NCBI GenBank assembly: GCA_026987115.1
Contig: JALSNF010000016.1
Coordinates: forward strand, 1 to 64,000
Direction of reading: 5' to 3'
DNA length: 64,000 bases
Source of the DNA: Desulfurobacteriaceae bacterium
Lineage (GTDB): Bacteria; Aquificota; Aquificia; Desulfurobacteriales; Desulfurobacteriaceae
Below the pieces are notes generated by a model. It had not been told where the DNA came from and did no database searches. It was given only the letters and a program-made list of their open reading frames with translations. This document shows, piece by piece, positions 33,938 to 42,841 of the stretch (positions are counted from its first letter, which is position 1; each line of letters starts with the position of its first letter). The position numbers and the translations under genes are program-made.

Positions 33938-35227
33938 TTATAAAGGTTCGTTGTCAGGAGAACTCTCTGAAAAAGTGGTTTTATAAGCTTTCTTTAGATT
34001 TAAGAGAGCAAAGTTTATACCTAGAACAAACCAAACGGCAAACTGAACTTCAGCATCGGTAAAGTTGTTCTCAAAAAAGCCTGCAAATAAAAAACCGATA
34101 TAACCGAATGAAAACAGCCTAAAAGTTCTCGTTGGTGCTTTAAAGTTAACAAATAAAATGTACCCCCAGAAGAGTAAATATCCCAATAAACCTAAAAGAC
34201 CGTACTTTGTTAGGTACTTTAAGTATATGTTATGAGTTAAGCCTCCGTGGAAGTGGGGCCACTTAGACGGCGGTAATTTTCTATTTAGTTTTGGGTAAGG
34301 TTTACCGGTTATCTCTTTAAAAGATTCGGGGAAACGATGCCAAGAGTACTTCCAAGCTTGTTCGCCAGTTCCAAAGATTTTTTCTTTTAAAGAGTAATCG
34401 TTTTTAAAGGCTTTAATGTGGGAAGTCCAAAGTATGATTCTATCTAAATTGCTCCAGTTATTTTTAAGGTTAGAAATGCTTTCTAGCCTTGACTTTAAAG
34501 GAGGAACAAATAGGAGAGAGAGGAAAGCTGATAGTAATAAAACAGAAGCCAAAAGTCTTTTGAAACCTCGTAAGTAAAAGATAACTACTAAAACTATAAA
34601 AAGGGAACTTCCCAGCCAATAGGACCTACTTTGCGTAAAGATTATTCCCACAAGGAGGAGAAAGGCTGCAAGGTAGTACTTAACTTTCTTAAAACGGAAG
34701 GAGAGAAATACAAAGAGTACTAGTAGAATGTAAAAGACTCCTGCCGTAGTTAAAGGATGGTTTAAAAGACCTTCTGCTCTTACCGGAAGCAGGTGAAAAG
34801 ACAGGTTTTTTATGTTAAGGTGCTTTACGTTTTGCCAGCTAAAGGCTTCAAATATAACTACGAAGACAGAAACTGTTGACGATAGGATGAGTAAATTAAC
34901 AAACTTCCAGAAACTCTCATAGCTAAGAAGCAGAGTCCTATAACTTACGAAATAGGGCGTTAAGTGTTGATTTAGGTCTGTTTTTGTTATTCCAATTCTG
35001 TTTAAAAGAGCAGAAACAGACTCGGGGAAAAAGAGGGAAAAGACAGGGGTCAAGGGAGGTAGTAAAACTTTCTTCTCAAAGAGGAAGAGAAGTAAGAAAC
35101 CTAAGATGCCAAAACCTGCAGCAAAGTTGTCAAGGGCTATTGAGGTGGGTATTGATATTGAAAATAGAAGAAGGGACAAAAAAACAAAGAAATTCCCGGC
35201 TTTCTGCAAACTCTCCACCGTCTTCAA
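33938..35227 (-). CDS. O-antigen ligase family (WaaL-like) membrane protein
   Basis: 429 residues with about ten to twelve hydrophobic segments and one long periplasmic loop (about 265-340, rich in Trp, His, Lys and Pro), as in WaaL/Wzy enzymes that transfer undecaprenyl-linked O-antigen to lipid A-core. The loop contains HGGLTHNIYLKYLTKYGLLG, where a conserved His and the following G-L-L-G are typical. I start at TTG 35227, which overlaps the thiE stop as TTGA and follows GGGGGG by eight bases. A TTG seven codons earlier is possible. AT-rich. Confidence 0.82.
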   Translation of the reverse strand: MKTVESLQKAGNFFVFLSLLLFSISIPTSIALDNFAAGFGILGFLLLFLFEKKVLLPPLTPVFSLFFPESVSALLNRIGITKTDLNQHLTPYFVSYRTLLLSYESFWKFVNLLILSSTVSVFVVIFEAFSWQNVKHLNIKNLSFHLLPVRAEGLLNHPLTTAGVFYILLVLFVFLSFRFKKVKYYLAAFLLLVGIIFTQSRSYWLGSSLFIVLVVIFYLRGFKRLLASVLLLSAFLSLLFVPPLKSRLESISNLKNNWSNLDRIILWTSHIKAFKNDYSLKEKIFGTGEQAWKYSWHRFPESFKEITGKPYPKLNRKLPPSKWPHFHGGLTHNIYLKYLTKYGLLGLLGYLLFWGYILFVNFKAPTRTFRLFSFGYIGFLFAGFFENNFTDAEVQFAVWFVLGINFALLNLKKAYKTTFSESSPDNEPL

Positions 35228-35874
35228 GTTTCCAGCCCCCCAAGGCAAGACATGAGTTCTGCTACATTGGTGTAAATGTCTCCCTTTTCAAAAACGGCCC
35301 TTACTACCGCAACTGCAGCAGGTCTGCAAGAGAGCACGCTTTTTAGGTTTTCCTTGAATATCCCGCCTATTGCAACTACCGGGAGCTCTGAAACTTTTAC
35401 TGCTTCACATAGAGCTCCCACCCCTGTTGCAGGGTCTGGGTTCTCTTTGGTGGTTGTAGGGAAGACAGGTCCAAAACCTATGTAGTCAATAAACTCCTTC
35501 TTGCCGTTGGCCTCTTTCACCTGTTTTAAGTTGTGGGTAGAGAGGCCAACTATAAAGTCTTTACCGGCTATCTCTTTAGCGTACTCAACTGGAAGGTCGT
35601 CTTGTCCAAGGTGGACCCCGTCTGCTCCTACGGCTAAAGCGATGTCTAATCTGTCGTTTACTATAAAGAGAGCTCCGTGCCTTTTAGCAGCCTCTTTGGC
35701 CAAAGAGGCCTCTTTTAACATCTCTTTTGCCGTTTTCCTCTTTGCCCTATACTGAACTACCTTTGCTCCTGCAAGAACGGCCCTCTCAACTGCGTCATAG
35801 ATGTTAAAGAGGTTAAGAAACCTCTCGTCTGTTATCACGTAAAGAAAAGGGGAACTTGGGAAGGAGTTTTTCAT
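35224..35874 (-). CDS. thiE: Thiamine-phosphate synthase
   Basis: TIM-barrel enzyme of 216 residues that joins HMP-PP and thiazole phosphate to thiamine phosphate. Motifs are VQYRAKRKTAKE, NDRLDIALAVGADGVHLGQDD (pyrophosphate/Mg site) and GFGPVFPTTTKENPDPATG. Only 19 bases separate it from the tRNA upstream, so there is no room for a TPP riboswitch. The gene has the normal GAGCTC-rich composition, unlike the downstream ligase. Confidence 0.95.
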   Translation of the reverse strand: MKNSFPSSPFLYVITDERFLNLFNIYDAVERAVLAGAKVVQYRAKRKTAKEMLKEASLAKEAAKRHGALFIVNDRLDIALAVGADGVHLGQDDLPVEYAKEIAGKDFIVGLSTHNLKQVKEANGKKEFIDYIGFGPVFPTTTKENPDPATGVGALCEAVKVSELPVVAIGGIFKENLKSVLSCRPAAVAVVRAVFEKGDIYTNVAELMSCLGGLET

Positions 35875-35893
35875 TTTTTTTCTCTCTTTTAGA

Positions 35894-35968
35894 TGGTAGG
35901 GCCGAGGGGTTTCGAACCCCTGACCTCCACCGCGTCAAGGTGGCGCTCTCCCACTGAGCTACGGCCCT
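35894..35968 (-). tRNA. tRNA-Val (GAC anticodon)
   Basis: Folds as a full cloverleaf: acceptor AGGGCCG/CGGCCCT, T8 and A9, D-arm GCTC-AGTGGGA-GAGC, anticodon stem CCACC/GGTGG with loop TTGACGC (GAC), T-arm GGGGT-TCGA-ACCCC with the usual TTCGA, discriminator A. CCA is encoded (35896-35894). It sits between rpsT and thiE on the same strand. A TATGAT box (35982-35977) eight bases before the 5' end may be its -10 element. Confidence 0.96.
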
Positions 35969-35990
35969 AAAGGCTAATCATAATATAGTA

Positions 35991-36278
35991 TTAACCCTGC
36001 TGAGCTGCAAGCTCCTTTTCAAGCTTTGCAACTGCAGAAGCTACCCTAGACTGCCTCCTTGCAGCCTCGTTCTTGTGGATGGCTCCCCTTGCAGCTGCCC
36101 TCTCTATCCACTTCATTGCAACCCTTAACTGTTCCTTTGCCCTTTCAAGGTCTTTCTGAGCGACAGCTTCAAGGACCTTCTTAGCTTCTGTCTTCATTCT
36201 CCTAACGTAGTACCTGTTCCTCTCTCTCCTTTTAAAGCTTTGGCGAAGTCTCTTCTTGGCAGACTTAGTGTTGGGCAT
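35991..36278 (-). CDS. rpsT: 30S ribosomal protein S20
   Basis: 95 residues. MPNTKSAKKRLRQSFKRRERN is the classic S20 N-terminus, followed by the helical hairpin AAARGAIHKNEAARRQSRVA. It binds 16S rRNA early in 30S assembly. GGAGG lies seven bases before ATG 36278. TATAAA (36322-36317) with TTGCCT (36343-36338) could be its promoter, though the 15-base spacer is short. Confidence 0.97.
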   Translation of the reverse strand: MPNTKSAKKRLRQSFKRRERNRYYVRRMKTEAKKVLEAVAQKDLERAKEQLRVAMKWIERAAARGAIHKNEAARRQSRVASAVAKLEKELAAQQG

Positions 36279-36350
36279 TCTGCATCCTCCAAAGGAGTTA
36301 AATTTGCAGGTTGAAGTTTATAGCAAAGAGGGAGTAAAGGCAAGGTTGGC

Positions 36351-36356
36351 TATAAT
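36351..36356 (+). promoter_or_regulatory. Consensus -10 box before the peroxiredoxin gene
   Basis: TATAAT, 22 bases before ATG 36379. No convincing -35 lies 15-19 bases upstream, so activation or a weak promoter is possible. It is divergent from the rpsT promoter region. Confidence 0.45.
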
Positions 36357-36378
36357 TAAGCGAAAAAAGGAGGTGGAA

Positions 36379-36858
36379 ATGTACATAGAAGAAGGGAAAG
36401 AAGCACCGAATTTTTGTCTTCCAGATGAGGAAGGAAAAGAGGTTTGTTTAAGTGAACTTAAAGGCAAGTGGGTAGTTCTCTACTTTTACCCTAAAGATAA
36501 CACTCCCGGCTGCACCAAGGAAGCCCAAGACTTTTCAGAGAAGATAGACGAGTTTAGAAAGTTGGGAGCTGTAGTAATAGGAGTAAGCCCCGACTCTGTA
36601 GAGAGCCACAGGAAGTTTAAAGAGAGAAAGGGGTTAAAGGTTAAACTCCTCAGCGACGAAAAGAAAGAGGTCTTAAAGGAGTATGGAGTTTGGCAGAAGA
36701 AGAAAAACTTTGGAAAGGAATACTTTGGAGTAGTTAGAACTACCTACTTAATAGACCCTGAAGGGAAAGTTGCAAAAGTTTGGAAAAGGGTAAAAGTTAA
36801 GGGGCACGCAGAGAGCGTTTTAAAAGAACTAAGTAAATTAACGGGAGGAGATAAATGA
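36379..36858 (+). CDS. bcp: Peroxiredoxin, Bcp/PrxQ type
   Basis: 159-residue thiol peroxidase. The peroxidatic Cys45 sits in FYPKDNTPGCTKEAQDF. The resolving cysteine five residues later, usual in many BCPs, is Gln50 here; Cys13 and Cys23 are the only other cysteines. The start is ATG 36379, with AAGGAGG five bases upstream. The longer open frame begins inside the divergent rpsT and lacks a ribosome binding site. The stop overlaps the next gene's ATG. Confidence 0.93.
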   Translation: MYIEEGKEAPNFCLPDEEGKEVCLSELKGKWVVLYFYPKDNTPGCTKEAQDFSEKIDEFRKLGAVVIGVSPDSVESHRKFKERKGLKVKLLSDEKKEVLKEYGVWQKKKNFGKEYFGVVRTTYLIDPEGKVAKVWKRVKVKGHAESVLKELSKLTGGDK

Positions 36859-37643
36859 AAAAGCTCTTACTTGCAAGCTCTCTCGTTTTGGCAGCTGCAA
36901 CAAGTGCAGAGGCGATAACGATTGAAGGGGGAGTAGGAGCTTGGCGGGAAAAGCCCTCAGGCTGGATAGAGTACACGACAAGTGGAGTCGTTTCAACAAA
37001 AACCCACGTTGACGTTAAAGACGACCTCCACTTAAGCGACAAAACAAAGGCTTTTGGCTGGTTTAAGATTTCGGACATACCTATTCCCCTCATACCAAAC
37101 CTTAAGGTTCAGTACACCCCAATGAATTTTACAGGAAGCGGATACGCAACAACCACTTTCACCTTTGGAAACATAACGGTTCTATCAAGAACGAGAGTTG
37201 AAAGTAAGTTAAGGGCTAACCAATTTGACATTACCATCACTTACGGGGTTCCTTTCTTAAAGGGGGCAACTGCAGGTAAAGTAAACCTTGAGTGGGGATT
37301 AAACGTTAAGGTAATTGACGGGTACGTCAGGGTAAGGTACTTGGACCCAATTAGAGGATGGCAAGAAGAAAGCAAGAGTGCAACCATACCGGTTCCTATG
37401 CTCCACCTTTACGGAGAAGTAAGGCCTATAAACTTGGTAGGTCTTTCCTTTAACGGAAACTGGATTGGATACGGAGGAAGCGATTTTTACGACTTAACGG
37501 GAGAGGTTAAGGTCTATCCTCTAAAGAGGCTCTTTGTAGGGTTAGGTTATAGATACCAGAGGTTAAAGATTAATGACATAAGCGACATATCCTCAGACCT
37601 AAAGGTTAAGGGTGCCTTCTTTGAAGCAGGGTTTACCTTTTAG
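36855..37643 (+). CDS. TIGR04219-type outer-membrane beta-barrel protein
   Basis: 262 residues with a clear signal peptide (MKKLLLASSLVLAAATSAEA). Alternating beta strands follow, with the pattern VGAWREKPSGWIEY and LKVQYTPMNFTGSG seen in the TIGR04219 barrel family, ending in Phe (FFEAGFTF), as Bam substrates do. Function unknown; small barrels of this family often sit in redox or stress contexts. It overlaps bcp by four bases (ATGA). Confidence 0.78.
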   Translation: MKKLLLASSLVLAAATSAEAITIEGGVGAWREKPSGWIEYTTSGVVSTKTHVDVKDDLHLSDKTKAFGWFKISDIPIPLIPNLKVQYTPMNFTGSGYATTTFTFGNITVLSRTRVESKLRANQFDITITYGVPFLKGATAGKVNLEWGLNVKVIDGYVRVRYLDPIRGWQEESKSATIPVPMLHLYGEVRPINLVGLSFNGNWIGYGGSDFYDLTGEVKVYPLKRLFVGLGYRYQRLKINDISDISSDLKVKGAFFEAGFTF

Positions 37644-37651
37644 GGGAAGAG

Positions 37652-38815
37652 ATGAACAGGAAAATTAGAGAGTTAAAACCCTATCCTATGGATAGACTGG
37701 TAAAGGCCAAAGAGGAGCTGAGAAAGAAAGGAGTTAAGATATACGACTTTGGAACGGGAGACCCGAAAGAACCTACAGCACCTTTTATAAGGGAGACTTT
37801 GAAGGCCTCTGTTCCAGAAGTAAGCCAGTACCCAACAGTTAAGGGAAAAAGGGAACTGCGAGAGGCAATAGCGAAGTGGTTTAAAAACCGATTTAACGTT
37901 GAGCTTGACCCTGAAAGGGAGGTGATACCCTCTTCAGGTTCTAAGGAGGCTATATTCCACTTTCCCCTTGTCTTCGTTGACGGAGACTCTGGCAAGAGGA
38001 AGGTGGTTTTCGGAACTCCGGCCTATCCCGTTTACGAAAGGGGAACCCTCTTTGCAGGGGGAGAGCCCTTCAAGGTGAAGCTAAAAGAAGAGGAGAACTT
38101 CCTCTTAAGGCTTGACAAACTGCCAAAGTCAATTTTAGAGGAGACAGCTTTAGTTTGGATAAACTACCCACACAACCCTACGGGAGCTCTCGCTCCCCTT
38201 TCTTACCTTAGAGACACCTACGACCTGTGCCGAGAGTACGGGATAATTCTCTGCTCTGACGAGTGCTATACGGAAATCTACTTTCAAGAGCCCCCTCCTT
38301 CACTTCTTCAGGTTGGAAAAGAAGGGGCCGTAGTCTTTCACTCCCTTTCAAAAAGGAGCGGTTTAACCGGCTACCGCTCAGGCTTTGTTGCAGGAGACAA
38401 AGAGATAATACAGACTTACCTTAAGTACCGCTCTTCCTTTGGAGTAGCCTCCCCAGACTTTATTCAAGAGGCGGCAAGGGTAGCTTGGCTAGACGAAGCT
38501 CACGTGAGAGAGAGAAGGGAGGTTTTTAAGGAAAAGAAAGAGGTCTTTGAAGAGCTCTTTAAAGAGCTCAACCTTAAACACCTTCCAGTAAAGGCTACCT
38601 TCTACTTCTGGGTAAGGCTCCCTGAAGGTGTGAGTTCTCAAGACTACGCCCTTCACCTTTTAAAATACGGTATAGTAATCTCCCCGGGGGAATTTTTCGG
38701 AGAAGGAGGAGAAGGTTATTTCAGGATAGCTTTAGTTCCCTCAGTTAAAGAGTGTAAAGAAGCTGCTGCTATATGGAAAAGGGCCCACAGGGAATTTATG
38801 GAGAAGGTAAGTTGA
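37652..38815 (+). CDS. Class I/II aminotransferase, succinyl-diaminopimelate transaminase-like
   Basis: 387-residue fold-type I PLP enzyme. Features include YDFGTGDPKEPT near the N-terminus, the WINYPHNPTGA substrate loop (about 168), SDECYTEIYF (pyridine-N aspartate) and the Schiff-base lysine in FHSLSKRSGLTGYRSG (about 235). The N-terminal LKPYPMDRLVKAKEEL and overall length are closest to DapC, but alanine or aspartate specificity remains possible. GGGGAAGAG precedes ATG 37652. Confidence 0.85.
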   Translation: MNRKIRELKPYPMDRLVKAKEELRKKGVKIYDFGTGDPKEPTAPFIRETLKASVPEVSQYPTVKGKRELREAIAKWFKNRFNVELDPEREVIPSSGSKEAIFHFPLVFVDGDSGKRKVVFGTPAYPVYERGTLFAGGEPFKVKLKEEENFLLRLDKLPKSILEETALVWINYPHNPTGALAPLSYLRDTYDLCREYGIILCSDECYTEIYFQEPPPSLLQVGKEGAVVFHSLSKRSGLTGYRSGFVAGDKEIIQTYLKYRSSFGVASPDFIQEAARVAWLDEAHVRERREVFKEKKEVFEELFKELNLKHLPVKATFYFWVRLPEGVSSQDYALHLLKYGIVISPGEFFGEGGEGYFRIALVPSVKECKEAAAIWKRAHREFMEKVS

Positions 38816-39190
38816 ACCTAAGAAGAAAAAAAGGGTTAATAGCAGAAATTAACCTCTCTCCTATTTTGGACCTCTCACTTATGTTGGTTATCTTTCTGGC
38901 AGTTACTACCGAGTTTCTGTCGGGAGGGGAGATAAAGGTTCAGGTTCCGAAAGGGGGAGCGGCAGTAAAGACGAGGGAAGAAACAGTAAAAGTTATAGTT
39001 GATAAGTGGGGGAAACTTTACTACAAGGGACAGGTCTTTAAAGACCCCCTTAAGCTTGCCAAACTCCTTCCTAAGGGTAAGACGATTTTCATTAAAGCTG
39101 ATAGAGATACTCCTTATAAAGTTGTGTTTAACCTCCTTGATACTTTAAGGAAGTGTGGAATAAGGAAAGTTGCTTTAGTAGGGAAAAGAG

Positions 39191-39198
<8 letters not shown>
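38812..39198 (+). CDS. ExbD/TolR-type biopolymer transport protein
   Basis: 128 residues: a short cytoplasmic N-terminus (RRKKGLIAEINLSPILD), one membrane span with the functional Asp (about residue 20), then a periplasmic domain with the ExbD pattern VIVDKWGKLYYKGQ and IFIKADRDTPYKVV. It couples proton flow in ExbB-ExbD or TolQ-TolR motors, but no ExbB/TolQ gene is adjacent. The start is TTG 38812, overlapping the aminotransferase stop as TTGA. The longer frame from 38773 adds thirteen residues from inside the previous gene. Confidence 0.86.
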
Positions 39199-40935
<1,737 letters not shown>

Positions 40936-40943
40936 CCAACCTA

Positions 40944-40967
40944 AGGAAGGGGGAGTTTCCCCTTCCT
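40944..40967 (+). terminator. Hairpin after enolase
   Basis: AGGAAGGGG (40944-40952) pairs with CCCCTTCCT (40959-40967) around a six-base loop, eight bases after the stop. It lacks a T tract, so it may need a factor or act as an mRNA-stabilising stem. Confidence 0.6.
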
Positions 40968-41017
40968 CCTTACACTTCCTATATTTCCTTCCTACACAAA
41001 AACCGGAGGTTTTCCTT

Positions 41018-41554
41018 ATGGAACTTAGTAAAGTTGTTGAAAATATGGAATTTATAAGGGAAGCTTTTGGAGAAAGGAGTATAGGAGAAATAGACCTAAA
41101 GAGGCTTGCAACATCGGCCTACAAGCACTACTGGGACTACAACTGTGAGTACGGGATAATAACCGCCTTTTCGCAAGAGGCTCAACTTGAAATAGATTAC
41201 CAAGAAGTAAGGAGTTTTACTAAAGAGCTCCCTAACAGGTGGAGTTCTGTTTGTGGCGCAATTACCGGTGCTTACTGGGTATTTGCCTTAACCCTTCCCT
41301 TAGACGAGTTTGAGAGGGCAGTGGTTGAACTAAACAGGTTCCACAACGAAACTCCCCTTCCCCTTTTCACGCCAGAAGTAAAGCTTCCCAAGGCACCTGC
41401 CCTATCTGTCCTGTGCAGAGATTCAATAATAAACTGGTGTAGGTCAACGGGAATTCACCCAAGGAGTCCAGAAAGGAGTTATAGGTGTGCCTCAATAACT
41501 GCCGACATTGCGGTTAAGTGTGGCCAGATAGTTAGAGAGCTCCTACCGGTTTAA
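41018..41554 (+). CDS. C_GCAxxG_C_C-type Cys-rich protein (split-Soret cytochrome-like)
   Basis: 178 residues without signal peptide. A conserved-looking block SVCGAITGAYWVF (about 76-88) is followed by a C-terminal group CRDSIINWC, SPERSYRCA and AVKCGQIV, spacing that resembles the GCAxxG/split-Soret family tail. No CxxCH heme motif is present. A metal- or cluster-binding redox role is inferred. The start has CGGAGG upstream of ATG 41018. It leads a five-gene operon. Confidence 0.6.
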   Translation: MELSKVVENMEFIREAFGERSIGEIDLKRLATSAYKHYWDYNCEYGIITAFSQEAQLEIDYQEVRSFTKELPNRWSSVCGAITGAYWVFALTLPLDEFERAVVELNRFHNETPLPLFTPEVKLPKAPALSVLCRDSIINWCRSTGIHPRSPERSYRCASITADIAVKCGQIVRELLPV

Positions 41555-41555
41555 G

Positions 41556-42473
41556 ATGAACTTCCTTGAACTTTACTTGGTTATAGTGGGGGCAGTGGTT
41601 TTCGGCTACATAACCGCTGCCCTCTTTGTTGAAACCGGAATAGTTAACTGGCTGGGAGCAAAAACCCTTCCTCTGGCAAAGTTTGGAATTCACCCACTTT
41701 TAACGCAAGTTCCCGCTCTTTACTTAGTCTCTCCAAGGGCAGCCCACATACTAGCCTCAAGACTTCTAAAAGAAGGGAAGATAAAGCCTTTAGACCTTTA
41801 CATAACTGTTCTAGCTTCTAACTTTCCCATGAGGTTAATGTTCCTTTACAGGTATTACCTCCCTGTTCTCCTTCCCCTAATTGGGTTGATAGCAATCTAC
41901 TATGCCCTTTTAAGGCTTGTCTTTGACTTACTTCTCCTGCTGGCAGTTTCCCTTTTAGGGAGGTTAAGGTATAAGGGCTCACAAGGGAGCTCTTTTCCAG
42001 AGTATCCTTCTCCAAACTTAAGCTTAAAAACCTTTAAGGAAGGGATTTTAAAAGGAATAAAAGAGGGAGCTCTCTTTGTCTTAAAGTTTACTCCCCTTTT
42101 TGCGGGGGTTGTCTTGCTAATTAAGATAGGAGCTATGAAGTGGCTAACTGTTAAACTTAAGCCTCTCTTTGGGAAGCTTGGCTTTAACTCCCTTGAAATT
42201 ACCTACATTACAACGGCGGCAATAAGCCCTCCCGTTGCCTACGGCCTTATAAAAGTGATGATAAAAGAAGGAATACCCACCGCCCACATCTTGGGAACTA
42301 TGGCAGTAGGAAACGCTATGTTCTCCCTCTTAAGGAGCTGGTGGTCTTACCTTCTCCCTTACTACTTGGGGCTCTACCCTTTAAGGATAACGGCTTCTTT
42401 ACTTCTCCTTCAAGCAGGCCTTCCGATTTTATATAACTTTATTGTAGGGATAACCCTAGTAAAGTGGTTTTAA
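41556..42473 (+). CDS. Gate/nucleoside-recognition domain membrane protein
   Basis: 305 residues with about eight membrane segments in two halves. Segments such as LLTQVPALYLVSPRAAHILA and the second-half AAISPPVAYGLIKVMIKEG fit the Gate (nucleoside recognition) domain shared by SpmA/SpmB and CNT transporters. Substrate unknown. It lies one base after the Cys-rich gene, so the two may act together. Confidence 0.72.
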   Translation: MNFLELYLVIVGAVVFGYITAALFVETGIVNWLGAKTLPLAKFGIHPLLTQVPALYLVSPRAAHILASRLLKEGKIKPLDLYITVLASNFPMRLMFLYRYYLPVLLPLIGLIAIYYALLRLVFDLLLLLAVSLLGRLRYKGSQGSSFPEYPSPNLSLKTFKEGILKGIKEGALFVLKFTPLFAGVVLLIKIGAMKWLTVKLKPLFGKLGFNSLEITYITTAAISPPVAYGLIKVMIKEGIPTAHILGTMAVGNAMFSLLRSWWSYLLPYYLGLYPLRITASLLLLQAGLPILYNFIVGITLVKWF

Positions 42474-42841
42474 TGAAAGGAGAAGTTAAGGTATTTTTAC
42501 TGAAGCTAAAGACCTTTCTAAACTCTCAAGAAGGATGGACGGTCTTAGTTGAAGGTAAACGGGATAAAAGGGCACTTACCCTTTTTGGAGTAGAGCCCGT
42601 TGTAGAGATGAAGGGAAGGAAGTACCACGACATAGCGCAGGAGCTCTCAGAGAAGTTTAAAGGAGTGGTAATCCTTACAGACCTTGACAGTAAAGGGGAG
42701 GAGATATTTAAAAAGCTTAGTAAGATATTACCTGCTTACGGTTTAAAGGTTGACGGCTCTTTAAGGGGAGAGTTAAAGAAAAGCGGAGTAAAGTTTGTAG
42801 AGAAAATACCTGAAGCGTTTACGGAGGAGAGATGGAAATAG
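42473..42841 (+). CDS. Small Toprim-domain protein
   Basis: 122 residues. The Toprim core is plain: WTVLVEGKRDKRAL with the acidic catalytic Glu (about 27) and VVILTDLDSKGEEI with the DxD metal site (about 70). Stand-alone Toprim proteins of this size resemble RNase M5/primase-like nucleases. The start ATG 42473 overlaps the previous stop as TAATG. An upstream GTG (42464) is less likely. It overlaps RNase R by ten bases, which suggests work on RNA. Confidence 0.8.
   Translation: MKGEVKVFLLKLKTFLNSQEGWTVLVEGKRDKRALTLFGVEPVVEMKGRKYHDIAQELSEKFKGVVILTDLDSKGEEIFKKLSKILPAYGLKVDGSLRGELKKSGVKFVEKIPEAFTEERWK

Noticed and set aside
33932-33949. Palindrome around CCTTTATAAAGG as a terminator for the O-antigen ligase gene
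   Set aside because: Only about five stable pairs remain once a loop is allowed, it contains the stop codon itself, and no T tract follows.
33840-33986. 48-codon plus-strand frame (GTG start) after the AT-rich glycosyltransferase
   Set aside because: It has no ribosome binding site, overlaps the end of the O-antigen ligase gene on the other strand, and I recognise no family. It is probably a chance frame.
35875-35893. TPP riboswitch before thiE
   Set aside because: Only 19 bases lie between the tRNA 3' end and the thiE ATG, too few for the aptamer.
36256-36378. 41-residue extension of the peroxiredoxin
   Set aside because: It overlaps rpsT on the other strand and the promoter region; ATG 36379 has AAGGAGG.
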